Below, in pieces: positions 26,616 through 36,305 of a stretch of 64,000 bases of DNA; position 1 is the stretch's first letter; the number at the start of each line of letters is the position of its first letter. Origin of the DNA: Streptomyces spectabilis (GTDB lineage Bacteria; Actinomycetota; Actinomycetes; Streptomycetales; Streptomycetaceae). Below the pieces are notes generated by a model, which saw only the letters and a list, made by a program, of their open reading frames with translations, did not search any database and was not told the DNA's origin. The stretch spans positions 6,830,501-6,894,500 of the forward strand of contig NZ_CP023690.1 in assembly GCF_008704795.1 (NCBI RefSeq). The letters are read 5' to 3'. Made by a program: the position numbers and the translations under genes.

Positions 26616-27518
26616 CTACAGCCAGCCCGCGAACTCCAGGAGCAGCTCCGCGTCCTGGTCGCGGCCCACGCGCAGGGCCCGGACGCCCGACTCCACGGCC
26701 CGGAACAGCGTCCACCCGCGCAGCCGCTCCTGCTCCACGTCGAGGGACTCGGCGAGCCGCTTGACGCGCCGCCGCGTCACCGCCGCCCCCGACGGCGTCG
26801 CGATCAGGTCCTCGACCCGGTCCCGTACGAGCCGCGCCAGGTCGAAGGCGCACTCGCCGACCACCGGATCGGGCCCCACGGCCAGCCACGGCACCCGCTC
26901 GGCCGCGAGCACCTTGCTCTGCCGGAAGGTGCCGTGCAGCAGCCGCTCCTCCGGCGCGTCCGCGAGCAGCTCAGCGCGCGCCGCGAGGGCCGCGTCCACC
27001 AGCGGGGTCACGTCCGGGTCCGCGCAGGCCCGCATCGCCTCGGCCTGCCGCTCCGTCCGCTCGGCCACCGTCTCGAACCGGTGCCCCGCGGGCGGCGCCA
27101 CCCACAGCCGCCGCAGCGTCCCCGCGGCCTCCAGCATGGACTTGGCCTCGGGCAGGGACCGTACGGAGACGTCCCGCTGGAGGCGTTCGAGCAGCAGCAC
27201 GCCGTCCGGGACCGCGTCGGCGTCGAGCAGCCGCACCGCGCCGAGCCCGCCCCAGTGGGCGAGCGCGGCACGCTCGCCCGCGGGCCGCGAGCGCGGCGGC
27301 ACCAGCTTCAGGACGGCCGGGGTCCCGTCGGCCCGCCGCACGAGCAGGACGAGGCTGCTGCGCCCGCCGGGCACCTGCACCCGCTCGACGGTCAGGCCGA
27401 GCCCGGCGACCGCCTCATCGGCGCGGTCCGGAAGGCCGCGCAGCCAGTCGTCGGTGTCCGCGCCGCCCGGCGTCTCGCCGAGCGCACGGAGGAGGCGCGG
27501 CGGCGGTTCGAAAGCCAT
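26616..27518 (-). CDS. Aminoglycoside/hydroxyurea-type phosphotransferase fold, probable pseudokinase
   Basis: 300 residues, matching the APH_6_hur family in length and in LVLLVRRADGTPAVLKL (ATP-site lysine in VLKL) and the later FDLARLVRDRV. In active members the catalytic loop reads HGDLHxGN and the metal site DPKP. Here the loop is LLHGTFRQSKVLAAER and the metal site WLAVGPDPVVGE: the catalytic Asp is Thr, the Mg-binding Asn is Lys, and the Asp of the second metal motif is Gly. Phosphotransfer is therefore unlikely, although the fold looks intact and the frame is open. It could be a binding or regulatory protein. It should not be read as a resistance gene. Confidence 0.75.
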   Translation of the reverse strand: MAFEPPPRLLRALGETPGGADTDDWLRGLPDRADEAVAGLGLTVERVQVPGGRSSLVLLVRRADGTPAVLKLVPPRSRPAGERAALAHWGGLGAVRLLDADAVPDGVLLLERLQRDVSVRSLPEAKSMLEAAGTLRRLWVAPPAGHRFETVAERTERQAEAMRACADPDVTPLVDAALAARAELLADAPEERLLHGTFRQSKVLAAERVPWLAVGPDPVVGECAFDLARLVRDRVEDLIATPSGAAVTRRRVKRLAESLDVEQERLRGWTLFRAVESGVRALRVGRDQDAELLLEFAGWL

Positions 27519-27581
27519 GCGCGAGGTGTTCCTTTCCCAGCCAGGTCCCAGCTCCGCCGGGGTGCGTGTGCGGTGGCCGGA

Positions 27582-28046
27582 TCACGTCCGCGGGGTCGCG
27601 GACGGGTCCCCGGCCCCGCGGGCCCGCTCGGCGAGCCCAGGGAAGGCTACGCTCCCGCCGCGCCACCGCGCCGCCCGGACCGCCGCCTCCCGCAGCGCCT
27701 CGGCCGCGGCGGCCCGCCTGGCCCCCTCGGCGGCCCGCACCAGATCGGCGTACACCCCGGCGAGACGCTCCTCAAGGGACGCCGCGAGCCGCACGGCCGC
27801 CGCCGCGTCCGGCACCGGGAAGGGCAGCGCGTACGCCGCCGCCGACGGCTCCGGCGAGCCGTCGAGCTCCCGCACCGCGCGGCGCAGCTCGTCGCGGCGC
27901 GCCCGGTGCGCGTCGTAGGCCGTGCGGGCCTCGGCCCGGCGCGCGTCCCCGACGCGGCCGCCGACGACGCCGTAGCCGTACACGGCCGCGTGCTCGGCGC
28001 GCAGCGCCGCCTGCACCGCCGCCAACTCGTCCTTGCGCGCGCTCAC
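27582..28046 (-). CDS. Ferritin-like DUF4439 protein
   Basis: Small helical protein of 154 residues; its start overlaps the stop of the upstream lipoprotein gene by four bases. The pattern LRAEHAAVYGYGVVGGR near residues 15-31, then long Ala/Arg-rich helices, fits the ferritin-like DUF4439 family (four-helix bundle). Function unknown; no obvious paired EXXH metal sites are visible. It is coupled with the lipoprotein gene, as commonly seen before rimP in Streptomyces. Confidence 0.75.
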   Translation of the reverse strand: MSARKDELAAVQAALRAEHAAVYGYGVVGGRVGDARRAEARTAYDAHRARRDELRRAVRELDGSPEPSAAAYALPFPVPDAAAAVRLAASLEERLAGVYADLVRAAEGARRAAAAEALREAAVRAARWRGGSVAFPGLAERARGAGDPSATPRT

Positions 28047-28579
28047 TTGTCGCCCCCCTCGCGGTCGCCCTCGGTGCCCTTCTCCGTCAACAGGTACGCG
28101 TGCGCGGCGCCCGCGGCCGCGACCGACGCCAGCAGCCGGGCCAGCTCGCCCGGCGCGTCCAGGAGCTGCTTCCCGCGCCGCCGGGCCAGCTCGCGCTCGG
28201 CCGTGGCGAGCAGCCGCAGGGCGTCCTTGGGCCCGCCGGGCACGGGCGGTTCCGGCGCGCGCGTCGCGGAGGCCGGGACCGGCGTCGACCCGCCGTCCGC
28301 GAGGACCTCCACGTGCCGGGCCACCTCGTCCCGCAGCGGCCGGAGCCGGCCGGCGAGCGGGGCGTGGGCCGCGATCACGGCGTCGTAGCGGCGCAGCAGC
28401 GCGGCGCTGTCGCGGGCCGCGCGGGCGCGCAGCCGCTCGGCGTCGGCCGACCGTCCGTCGCCGTCGCCGGACCCGGTGTCCGAGCAGCCGGTGAGCAGCA
28501 CCGCACCGGCGGTCCCGGCGAGCAGACTTCTGCGGCGCGGCCCCGGTCGGGACCGCGAGAGGGTGGGATACGACGGCAC
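28043..28579 (-). CDS. Lipoprotein (Tat/Sec), function unknown
   Basis: 178 residues. The N-terminus PGPRRRSLLAGTAGAVLLTGC combines an arginine-rich, Tat-like stretch with a lipobox (LLTGC), so the protein should be exported and lipid-anchored. The mature part is Asp/Gly-rich at first and then largely helical and Arg/Ala-rich. It shares a transcript with the DUF4439 gene and diverges from rimP. No catalytic motif recognised. Confidence 0.8.
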   Translation of the reverse strand: MPSYPTLSRSRPGPRRRSLLAGTAGAVLLTGCSDTGSGDGDGRSADAERLRARAARDSAALLRRYDAVIAAHAPLAGRLRPLRDEVARHVEVLADGGSTPVPASATRAPEPPVPGGPKDALRLLATAERELARRRGKQLLDAPGELARLLASVAAAGAAHAYLLTEKGTEGDREGGDK

Positions 28580-28853
28580 GGCAGGCGTCCTCGGGAGGCG
28601 GGCCGCGAGGGCACGGGGCAGGGGGCCCTCAAGGCGGCGAACGGTGGCGGCGGCACAGAACGGGCCGAGGCCCGGTGATCACCGTACCTTCGCCCCCTCC
28701 TCGCACGCGTGACCGGCTCGGTCCCGCACGCGCGTACGGAAGCCCGGGGCGGACGCCCGGCCGGGTGGACGGCAACACCCTCCAGGACCGGATACCCTTT
28801 GACCTGACACGCGACGATCCCACAACAGCACACGCGGCCGAGGAGTCACCCGG

Positions 28854-29363
28854 ATGAGCACCACCCAGAGCGAGAGGCTGCGGGAACTGCTGGAACCGCT
28901 CGTCAGCTCCCAGGACCTGGATCTCGAAGAGATCGAAGTGGCCTCGGTCGGACGCAAGCGGGTGCTGCGAGTCGTCGTCGACTCCGAGGACGGCGTGGAT
29001 CTGGACCAGATCGCGGATGTGAGCCGTGCGCTCTCCGCGAAGCTCGACGAGACCGACGCCATGGGCGAGGGGGAGTACACCCTCGAGGTCGGTTCCCCGG
29101 GCGCCGAGCGCCCCCTCAAGGAGCAGCGCCACTACGAGCGCGCCGTCGGGCGCCTCGCCCGCATCCAGACCGCCGACGGCGCCGAGCTCGTCGCGCGCAT
29201 CGTGACGGTGGACGACGAGGGCGTCGACCTGGAGGTCCCCGGCGTGAAGGGGCGCAAGCCCACCGCCCGCAGGCTGACCTTCGGCGAGATCGTCAAGGCG
29301 CGTGTGGAAGTCGAGTTCAACCGCAAGGACGACAAGAGCATGAAGGAAGAGGAGGAGGCGTAG
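28854..29363 (+). CDS. rimP: Ribosome maturation factor RimP
   Basis: 30S subunit assembly factor, 169 residues, ATG at 28854 after GAGGAG. The N-terminal domain has the conserved [20 protein letters not shown], with [13 protein letters not shown] following and a C-terminal SH3-like domain. It heads the rimP-nusA-ylxR-infB cluster and is two bases from nusA, so they are co-transcribed. The promoter should lie in 28580-28853. Confidence 0.95.
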   Translation: MSTTQSERLRELLEPLVSSQDLDLEEIEVASVGRKRVLRVVVDSEDGVDLDQIADVSRALSAKLDETDAMGEGEYTLEVGSPGAERPLKEQRHYERAVGRLARIQTADGAELVARIVTVDDEGVDLEVPGVKGRKPTARRLTFGEIVKARVEVEFNRKDDKSMKEEEEA

Positions 29364-29365
29364 CC

Positions 29366-30364
29366 GTGGACATCGACATGAGTGCCCTGCGGGGCTTGGT
29401 ACGGGAGAAGGAGATCTCCTTCGACCTGCTGGTCGAGGCGATCGAGTCGGCCCTCCTCATCGCCTACCACCGCACCGACGGCAGCTTCCGTCGCGCACGC
29501 GTGAAGCTGGACCGCGAGAGCGGCCACGTGACGGTGTGGGCGACGGAGGACCCGGCGGACCTCGAAGAGGGCCAGGAGCCCAAGGAGTTCGACGACACCC
29601 CGTCCGACTTCGGGCGGATCGCCGCCACCACCGCCAAGCAGGTCATCCTGCAGCGGCTGCGCGACGCCGAGGACGACGCGACGCTCGGCGAGTACGCGGG
29701 CCGCGAGGGCGACATCGTCACCGGTGTCGTCCAGCAGGGGCGCGACCCGAAGAACGTCATGGTGGACATCGGCAAGCTGGAAGCCATCCTGCCCGCGCAG
29801 GAGCAGGTGCCGGGCGAGGACTACCCGCACGGCATGCGTCTGCGCAGCTACGTCGTACGGGTGGCCAAGGGCGTGCGCGGTCCGTCGGTGACGCTCTCGC
29901 GCACGCACCCGAACCTGGTCAAGAAGCTGTTCGCCCTCGAGGTCCCCGAGATCGCCGACGGCTCCGTGGAGATCGCCGCCATCGCGCGCGAGGCCGGGCA
30001 CCGCACCAAGATCGCGGTCCGCTCGACCCGCTCCGGCCTGAACGCCAAGGGCGCCTGCATCGGCCCGATGGGCAGCCGCGTGCGCAACGTGATGGGCGAG
30101 CTCAACGGCGAGAAGATCGACATCGTCGACTGGTCGGACGACCCGGGCGAGATGGTCGCCCACGCGCTGTCCCCGGCCCGGGTCAGCAAGGTCGAGATCG
30201 TCGACATGGCAGGACGCTCCGCCCGCGTGACGGTGCCGGACTACCAGCTGTCCCTGGCCATCGGCAAGGAGGGCCAGAACGCCCGCCTCGCCGCCCGGCT
30301 CACCGGCTGGCGGATCGACATCCGTCCGGACACCGAGCAGCCGGGCCAGGACGCCGAGAGGTGA
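29366..30364 (+). CDS. nusA: Transcription termination/antitermination protein NusA
   Basis: Binds RNA polymerase and nascent RNA to control pausing, termination and rRNA antitermination. 332 residues from GTG 29366, the normal short actinobacterial form lacking the acidic C-terminal repeats of E. coli. Domains: N-terminal RNAP-binding (1-125), S1 (about 130-200, [10 protein letters not shown]), KH1 and KH2 with [11 protein letters not shown] and [17 protein letters not shown]. It is very likely co-transcribed with rimP. Confidence 0.96.
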   Translation: MDIDMSALRGLVREKEISFDLLVEAIESALLIAYHRTDGSFRRARVKLDRESGHVTVWATEDPADLEEGQEPKEFDDTPSDFGRIAATTAKQVILQRLRDAEDDATLGEYAGREGDIVTGVVQQGRDPKNVMVDIGKLEAILPAQEQVPGEDYPHGMRLRSYVVRVAKGVRGPSVTLSRTHPNLVKKLFALEVPEIADGSVEIAAIAREAGHRTKIAVRSTRSGLNAKGACIGPMGSRVRNVMGELNGEKIDIVDWSDDPGEMVAHALSPARVSKVEIVDMAGRSARVTVPDYQLSLAIGKEGQNARLAARLTGWRIDIRPDTEQPGQDAER

Positions 30365-30505
30365 CCGTTCCCGAGGGGGAGTGACGTCGTCCGGAAAACC
30401 GGTTGCGCGCACCCCCCTCGTCCTGGTCACGTTACTGATCAAGACAACAACCGTTCGATTTTTGCCCCAAAGGGGTGAGGTCGGTACGGGGAGGTAGACT
30501 TAAGC

Positions 30506-30805
30506 GTGTCTGGCCGGACGCATGCCCGAGCATGCCCTGAGCGCACCTGTGTGGGGTGCCGGGAGCGAGCGGCCAAGAGTGAGCTGCTGCGCATCGTGGC
30601 GATCGAGGGCGTTTGCGCCCCCGATCCAAGCGGTACGCTGCCCGGCCGGGGTGCGTATGTACATCCCGCCCTCGTCTGTCTCGACCTCGCGGTCCGCCGC
30701 CGGGCGTTCCCACGGGCCTTCCGGCTCCAGGGACCGCTCGACACGGCGGAGCTGCGCGGGCACCTCGAGACAGCCGAGACCGTTGCCGAGCAGGCAACAC
30801 CGTAA
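30506..30805 (+). CDS. ylxR: YlxR-family RNA-binding protein
   Basis: Small DUF448 protein of 99 residues from GTG 30506, with GGGGAGGT about ten bases upstream. The signature RTCVGCRERAAKSELLRIV and GRGAYVHP are both present. YlxR is a predicted nucleoid/RNA-binding protein always found between nusA and infB. The 141-base gap before it contains an A/T-richer stretch and a small GCCCC-AAA-GGGG hairpin that could modulate read-through from nusA. Confidence 0.92.
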   Translation: MSGRTHARACPERTCVGCRERAAKSELLRIVAIEGVCAPDPSGTLPGRGAYVHPALVCLDLAVRRRAFPRAFRLQGPLDTAELRGHLETAETVAEQATP

Positions 30806-30869
30806 AACGTGCCGCACGGAGCCCCTGTGCGGTCCTGGTACCTCGCGAGTTGGAAGTAGGTCGAGATTG

Positions 30870-30905
30870 CGATGAGCACTCGATGAGTACGCGATGAGTA
30901 CGCCC
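30870..30905 (+). repeat. Short tandem repeat in the infB leader
   Basis: Three successive copies of CGATGAG(C/T)AC with period 10 to 11, about 50 bases before the infB start. Purpose unknown. Confidence 0.7.
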
Positions 30906-30952
30906 ATGAAGTAGCGACGGTCCGGCGGTAACCCGGACCTAAAAGGAGCGAA

Positions 30953-33900
30953 GTGGCTAAGGTCCGGGTATACGAACTCGCCAAGGAGTTCGGGGTGGAG
31001 AGCAAGGTCGTCATGGCCAAGCTCCAAGAACTCGGTGAATTCGTACGTTCGGCGTCCTCGACGATCGAGGCGCCCGTGGTACGCAAACTGACTGACGCAT
31101 TCCAGCAGGGCAACGGCTCCGGCAAGTCCGGCAAGCCCGCCCCGCGCAAGCCCGCCGCGAAGCCCGCGGCACCCTCCCCCGCGCAGGCCGCCCGTCCGGG
31201 TCCGGCCGCGCCCAAGCCCGCGGCGCCCCGACCGGCGCCCGCGGAGAGCGCGGACAAGCCCGCGCCGGCCGCCCCGGCGACCCCGGGTCCGCGTCCGACG
31301 CCGGGCCCGAAGCCGCCCGCGCCCAAGCCGGCCCCCGCCGCCCCGGCGGCTCCGGCCCCGGCCGCGCCCGAGTTCACGGCGCCCCCGGCGGCTCCGGCCC
31401 CCGCGGCGTCCTCCGGCGCCCCGACCGCGCCGCGCCCCGGCGCCCGTCCCGGTGCCCCGAAGCCCGGTGCCCGTCCGGCGCCCGGCCAGGGTCAGCGCGG
31501 CGGCGACCGTCAGGGTGCCCCGCGCCCCGGCGGCCAGGGTGGCGCCCCGCGTCCCGGCGGCCGTCCCGCAGGGCCGCGTCCGGGTAACAACCCCTTCACG
31601 TCCGGCGGCTCCACCGGCATGGCGCGCCCGCAGGCGCCCCGTCCGGGCGGTGCCCCGCGTCCGCAGGGCGGTCAGGGCGGCCCCGGCGGCGCCCCGCGCC
31701 CGCAGGGCGGCCAGGGCGGTCCCGGCGGCGCTCCGCGTCCGCAGGGCCAGGGCGGTCCCCGCCCGACCCCGGGCGGCATGCCCCGTCCGCAGGCCCCGCG
31801 TCCCGGCGGCGGCCCCGCCGGTAACCGTCCGAACCCGGGCATGATGCCGCAGCGTCCCGCCGCGGGCCCGCGTCCCGGCGGTGGCCCCGGTGGTGGCCGC
31901 GGTCCCGGCGGCGGTGGCCGTCCGGGCGGCGGTGGCGGCGGCGGTCGTCCCGGCTTCGCCGGTCGTCCGGGTGGTCCCGGTGGCGGCGGCGGCTTCGCCG
32001 GTCGTCCCGGTGGTCCCGGTGGCGGCGGCGGTCGTCCGGGTGGTCCCGGTGGCGGCGGCGGTGGCTTCGGCGGCCGTCCCGGCTTCGGTGGTCGTCCGGG
32101 TGGTCCCGGTGGCCGTGGTGGCACGCAGGGCGCCTTCGGCCGTCCCGGCGGTCCCGCGCGTCGCGGTCGCAAGTCGAAGCGGCAGAGGCGCCAGGAGTAC
32201 GAGGCCATGCAGGCCCCGTCGGTCGGCGGCGTGATGCTGCCCCGCGGCAACGGCGAGACCGTTCGCCTGTCGCGCGGTGCCTCCCTCACCGACTTCGCCG
32301 AGAAGATCAACGCCAACCCGGCGTCGCTCGTCGCGGTGATGATGAACCTCGGCGAGATGGTCACGGCCACGCAGTCCGTCTCCGACGAGACGCTGCAGCT
32401 CCTCGGCGACGAGATGAACTACACGGTTCAGATCGTCAGCCCCGAGGAGGAGGACCGCGAGCTGCTCGAGTCGTTCTCCATCGAGTTCGGTGAGGACGAG
32501 GGCGGCGAAGAGGCCCTCATCGCCCGTCCGCCGGTCGTGACCGTCATGGGTCACGTCGACCACGGTAAGACCCGACTCCTCGACGCGATCCGCAAGACCA
32601 ACGTGGTCGCGGGCGAGGCCGGTGGCATCACCCAGCACATCGGTGCCTACCAGGTCGCGACCCAGGTCAACGGCGAGGACCGCGCGATCACCTTCATCGA
32701 CACCCCGGGTCACGAGGCGTTCACCGCCATGCGTGCCCGTGGTGCGAAGTCCACCGACATCGCGATCCTCGTGGTCGCGGCCAACGACGGTGTGATGCCC
32801 CAGACGATCGAGGCGCTGAACCACGCCAAGGCGGCCGACGTGCCGATCGTGGTCGCGGTCAACAAGATCGACGTCGAGGGCGCCGACCCGACCAAGGTGC
32901 GCGGTCAGCTCACCGAGTTCGGTCTGGTGGCCGAGGAGTACGGCGGCGACACGATGTTCGTCGACATCTCCGCCAAGCAGGGTCTCAACATCGACTCCCT
33001 GCTCGAGGCCGTGGTCCTGACCGCGGACGCCTCGCTCGACCTGCGGGCCAACCCGGAGCAGGACGCGCAGGGCATCGCGATCGAGGCCCACCTGGACAAG
33101 GGCCGCGGCGCCGTCGCGACCGTCCTCGTCCAGCGCGGTACCCTCCGCGTCGGCGACACGATGGTCGCCGGTGACGCCTACGGCCGCGTGCGCGCCATGC
33201 TCGACGACAAGGGCGAGAACGTGGAAGAGGCGGGTCCCTCGACCCCGGTCCTCGTCCTCGGTCTCACCAACGTCCCGGGCGCGGGCGACAACTTCCTGGT
33301 GGTCGACGAGGACCGTACGGCCCGTCAGATCGCCGAGAAGCGCGCCGCCCGCGAGCGCAACGCCGCGTTCGCCAAGCGCGTCCGCCGCGTCTCGCTCGAG
33401 GACCTGGACAAGGTGCTCAAGGCCGGCGAGATCCAGCAGCTCAACCTCATCATCAAGGGTGACGCTTCTGGTTCCGTCGAGGCCCTTGAGTCCTCCCTGC
33501 TCCAGCTGGACGTCGGCGAGGAGGTCGACATCCGCGTGCTGCACCGCGGCGTGGGTGCGGTCACCGAGTCGGACATCGACCTGGCCATGGGCTCCGACGC
33601 CATCGTCATCGGCTTCAACGTCCGCGCGGCAGGACGTGCCGCGCAGATGGCGGAGCGCGAGGGCGTCGACGTCCGCTACTACTCGGTGATCTACCAGGCC
33701 ATCGAGGAGATCGAGGCGGCCCTCAAGGGCATGCTCAAGCCGGAGTACGAAGAGGTCGAGCTCGGCACGGCGGAGATCCGCGAGGTCTTCCGCTCGTCCA
33801 AGCTGGGCAACATCGCGGGTGTGCTCATCCGCTCCGGCGAGGTCAAGCGGAACACCAAGGCCCGACTGCTGCGCGATGGCAAGGTCATCGCGGAGGAGCT

Positions 33901-34048
33901 CAACATCGTGGGCCTGCGTCGCTTCAAGGACGACGTCACCGAGATCCGCGAAGGGTTCGAGGGCGGTATCAACCTCGGCAACTTCAACGACATCAAGGTC
34001 GACGACGTCATCGCGACGTACGAGATGCGCGAGAAGCCGCGGGCCTAG
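30953..34048 (+). CDS. infB: Translation initiation factor IF-2
   Basis: GTPase that places fMet-tRNA on the 30S subunit and promotes subunit joining. 1031 residues from GTG 30953, preceded by AAAAGGAGCG. An IF2N domain (1-50), then a very long Pro/Ala region and a Gly/Arg/Pro-rich stretch (about 310-400) typical of Streptomyces. The GTPase domain starts near residue 525: G1 GHVDHGKT, G3 DTPGH, G4 NKID. Domains II to IV complete the C-terminus. Low-complexity DNA at 31440-32150 reflects the Gly-rich linker. Confidence 0.97.
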   Translation: MAKVRVYELAKEFGVESKVVMAKLQELGEFVRSASSTIEAPVVRKLTDAFQQGNGSGKSGKPAPRKPAAKPAAPSPAQAARPGPAAPKPAAPRPAPAESADKPAPAAPATPGPRPTPGPKPPAPKPAPAAPAAPAPAAPEFTAPPAAPAPAASSGAPTAPRPGARPGAPKPGARPAPGQGQRGGDRQGAPRPGGQGGAPRPGGRPAGPRPGNNPFTSGGSTGMARPQAPRPGGAPRPQGGQGGPGGAPRPQGGQGGPGGAPRPQGQGGPRPTPGGMPRPQAPRPGGGPAGNRPNPGMMPQRPAAGPRPGGGPGGGRGPGGGGRPGGGGGGGRPGFAGRPGGPGGGGGFAGRPGGPGGGGGRPGGPGGGGGGFGGRPGFGGRPGGPGGRGGTQGAFGRPGGPARRGRKSKRQRRQEYEAMQAPSVGGVMLPRGNGETVRLSRGASLTDFAEKINANPASLVAVMMNLGEMVTATQSVSDETLQLLGDEMNYTVQIVSPEEEDRELLESFSIEFGEDEGGEEALIARPPVVTVMGHVDHGKTRLLDAIRKTNVVAGEAGGITQHIGAYQVATQVNGEDRAITFIDTPGHEAFTAMRARGAKSTDIAILVVAANDGVMPQTIEALNHAKAADVPIVVAVNKIDVEGADPTKVRGQLTEFGLVAEEYGGDTMFVDISAKQGLNIDSLLEAVVLTADASLDLRANPEQDAQGIAIEAHLDKGRGAVATVLVQRGTLRVGDTMVAGDAYGRVRAMLDDKGENVEEAGPSTPVLVLGLTNVPGAGDNFLVVDEDRTARQIAEKRAARERNAAFAKRVRRVSLEDLDKVLKAGEIQQLNLIIKGDASGSVEALESSLLQLDVGEEVDIRVLHRGVGAVTESDIDLAMGSDAIVIGFNVRAAGRAAQMAEREGVDVRYYSVIYQAIEEIEAALKGMLKPEYEEVELGTAEIREVFRSSKLGNIAGVLIRSGEVKRNTKARLLRDGKVIAEELNIVGLRRFKDDVTEIREGFEGGINLGNFNDIKVDDVIATYEMREKPRA

Positions 34049-34060
34049 CGTTCGCAGCGT

Positions 34061-34097
34061 CGGGGGTTGCCCGGGGTTCCACCCCGGGCGGCCCCCG
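34061..34097 (+). terminator. infB terminator
   Basis: Arms 34061-34076 and 34082-34097 form a 16-bp stem with two central G-U pairs and a 5-base loop, 12 bases after the stop codon. Confidence 0.75.
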
Positions 34098-34126
34098 GCC
34101 GCGTTTCGGCGCTCCGCGCCGTCTTT

Positions 34127-34190
34127 CAGCCCCTCCGGCGTTTGAGGAGCGGGGGTCTGGGGGGCGGAGCCCCCAGGATCGGGAACGGGC
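34127..34190 (+). repeat. Dispersed repeat, family 2, copy 2 (extended)
   Basis: CAGCCCCTCCGGCGTTTGAG followed by a GGGGGCGGAGCCCCC-type hairpin and a G-rich tail. This is the long form of the element also seen at 24756 and 40929. Confidence 0.6.
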
Positions 34191-34308
34191 AGGGGCGGCG
34201 GGGGCGAAATCCCGTCGTACCGGCCCACCCGCTCGTTGTACGGTTCTGGTGACCCTGCCAACCACGGGCGGGGCGCGATCCCGGACCGGCGGGACATCCG
34301 GCACACAC

Positions 34309-34605
34309 ATGTTTGTGGGGACTCTGTCCTTCGACCTGCTCCTCGGCGACGTACATTCGCTGAAGGAGAAACGCTCCCTCGTCCGGCCCATCGTGGCCGA
34401 ACTCCAGCGGAAGTACGCGGTGAGCGCGGCCGAGGTCGGCCACCAGGGGCTGCACCGCAGGAGCGAGATCGGCCTGGCGCTGGTCTCCGGGGACGCGGCG
34501 CACCTCACCGAGGTACTGGACCGGTGCGAACGGCTCGTCGCCGCCCGGCCCGAAGTGGAGCTGCTGTCGGTACGACGGCGCTTCCACGGTGACGACGACG
34601 ATTGA
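34309..34605 (+). CDS. DUF503 family protein
   Basis: 98 residues, ATG at 34309. The pattern FVGTLSFDLLLGDVHSLKEKR at the start and VSAAEVGHQGLHRRSEIGLALVSGD in the middle identify DUF503 (YlxP), a small alpha/beta protein conserved between infB and rbfA. Its role is unknown, and its location suggests ribosome biogenesis. Confidence 0.9.
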   Translation: MFVGTLSFDLLLGDVHSLKEKRSLVRPIVAELQRKYAVSAAEVGHQGLHRRSEIGLALVSGDAAHLTEVLDRCERLVAARPEVELLSVRRRFHGDDDD

Positions 34606-34653
34606 ACGGCTCGAACGACCAGCGACGAGCACAGCACAGAAGGAGACGGAGCA

Positions 34654-35109
34654 GTGGCCGACAACGCGCGGGCGAAGAGGCTGGCGGACCTCATCCGAGA
34701 GGTGGTGGCCCAGAAGCTGCAGCGCGGGATCAAGGACCCGCGCCTCGGCACGCATGTCACCATCACGGACACCCGGGTCACCGGTGACCTGCGGGAGGCG
34801 ACCGTCTTCTACACGGTCTACGGCGACGACGAGGAGCGCGCGGCCGCGGCCGCGGGCCTGGAGAGCGCCAAGGGCGTCCTCCGCTCCGAGGTCGGGCGCG
34901 CGGCGGGAGTGAAGTTCACGCCGACGCTGACCTTCGTGGCGGACGCGCTGCCCGACAACGCGCGAGCGATCGAGGACCTCCTCGACCGGGCGCGCGCCTC
35001 GGACGCGAAGGTCCGCGAGGCCTCCGCGGGCGCCGAGTTCGCCGGTGGGGCGGACCCGTACCGCAAGCCCGAAGAGGACGAGGAGACGGACGGCGACGCC
35101 GCCTCATGA
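34654..35109 (+). CDS. rbfA: 30S ribosome-binding factor RbfA
   Basis: Late 30S assembly and cold-adaptation factor, 151 residues from GTG 34654 after AGGAG. KH-like fold with RAKRLADLIREVVAQKL at the start and LTFVADALPDNARAIEDLL near the end, then an acidic tail. The stop overlaps the truB start (ATGA), indicating translational coupling. Confidence 0.95.
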   Translation: MADNARAKRLADLIREVVAQKLQRGIKDPRLGTHVTITDTRVTGDLREATVFYTVYGDDEERAAAAAGLESAKGVLRSEVGRAAGVKFTPTLTFVADALPDNARAIEDLLDRARASDAKVREASAGAEFAGGADPYRKPEEDEETDGDAAS

Positions 35110-36014
35110 CCAAGCGCACCACCGACACGCCGGACGGCCTGGTCATCGTCGACAAGCCGTCCGGCTTCACCTCGCACGACGTGGTCGCCAAGATGCGGGG
35201 CATCGCCAAGACCCGCCGCGTCGGCCACGCGGGCACCCTCGACCCGATGGCGACGGGCGTCCTGGTGCTCGGCGTCGAGCGCGCCACCAAGCTCCTCGGC
35301 CATCTGGCGCTGACGGAGAAGGAGTACCTGGGCACGATCCGGCTCGGCCAGTCCAGCGTCACGGACGACGCCGAGGGCGAGATCACGGCCTCCGCGGACG
35401 CCTCCGGCGTCAAGCGGGACGCCATCGACGCGGCCGTCGCCAAGCTCAGCGGCGACATCATGCAGGTGCCGTCGAAGGTCAGCGCCATCAAGATCGACGG
35501 CAAGCGCTCGTACAAGCGGGCCCGCGACGGCGAGGACTTCGAGATCCCGGCCCGGCCGGTGACGGTGTCCTCCTTCCAGGTGTACGACATCCGCGACGCG
35601 GTCGCCGAGGACGGCACGCCCGTGCTCGACCTGGTCGTGTCCGTGGTCTGCTCGTCCGGCACGTACATCCGGGCGCTCGCCCGGGACCTCGGCGCGGACC
35701 TCGGCGTCGGCGGGCACCTCACGGCGCTGCGCCGCACCCGGGTGGGGCCGTACAAGCTGGACTCGGCACGCACCCTCGACCAGCTCCAGGAGGAGCTGAC
35801 GGTGATGCCGGTGGCGGACGCGGCCGCTGCGGCCTTCCCGCGCTGGGACGTGGACGACAAGCGGGCCCGGCTGCTCACCAACGGCGTGCGGATCGAGATG
35901 CCCGAGGAGTACGCGGGCAAGGGGCCCGTGGCCGTCTTCGGCCCGGAGGGGCAGTTCCTGGTCCTGGCCGAGGAGTCGCGCGGCAAGGCGAAGAGCCTCG
36001 CTGTGTTCGTCTGA
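35106..36014 (+). CDS. truB: tRNA pseudouridine-55 synthase
   Basis: Makes pseudouridine 55 in the T-loop of tRNAs. 302 residues. The catalytic Asp46 lies in GHAGTLDPMATGVLVL, and other conserved blocks are DKPSGFTSHDVV, KVSAIKIDGKRSYKRAR and SSGTYIRALARDLG. The C-terminal part corresponds to the actinobacterial TruB tail domain. It ends the rbfA-truB unit, followed by a hairpin at 36100. Confidence 0.96.
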   Translation: MTKRTTDTPDGLVIVDKPSGFTSHDVVAKMRGIAKTRRVGHAGTLDPMATGVLVLGVERATKLLGHLALTEKEYLGTIRLGQSSVTDDAEGEITASADASGVKRDAIDAAVAKLSGDIMQVPSKVSAIKIDGKRSYKRARDGEDFEIPARPVTVSSFQVYDIRDAVAEDGTPVLDLVVSVVCSSGTYIRALARDLGADLGVGGHLTALRRTRVGPYKLDSARTLDQLQEELTVMPVADAAAAAFPRWDVDDKRARLLTNGVRIEMPEEYAGKGPVAVFGPEGQFLVLAEESRGKAKSLAVFV

Positions 36015-36099
36015 ACGGCCGCCGCCCGAGCGTGCCGTGGCACGTTGATTTGAGCGCTGCTCGACTGCGCTCGGCCTGACGGGGCTTGGCCCTTCGTGT

Positions 36100-36133
36100 T
36101 GTGGAGCGGCGCACAGTCGTCCGCCGCTCCACA
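36100..36133 (+). terminator. Terminator after truB
   Basis: Perfect 12-bp stem (36100-36111 with 36122-36133), 10-base loop, about 85 bases after truB. The rest of 36015-36305 holds no gene and probably the promoter of the next one. Confidence 0.65.
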
Positions 36134-36305
36134 TCCCCCCCAAGGAAGATGTATCCACGCTCGTCCGTGCTTTCACCCCAACGAGCAGGCGCTCGGAGTG
36201 AACCACGGGAGCGGAAGGGGGCGCGTTCGGCTCGCGTTCTGTCCCGCTGATCACCGCCGACCTACGGTCGGAGGAACGGGGGTCGGGAAGCGGGGAGGTG
36301 CGCGC

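Noticed and set aside
26616-27518. Aminoglycoside or hydroxyurea resistance enzyme
   Set aside because: The catalytic Asp and both metal-binding positions are replaced, so resistance by phosphorylation is unlikely.
31440-32150. G/C-rich tandem repeat tract
   Set aside because: It is the Gly/Pro/Arg-rich linker of IF-2, continuous with the infB frame and normal for Streptomyces.
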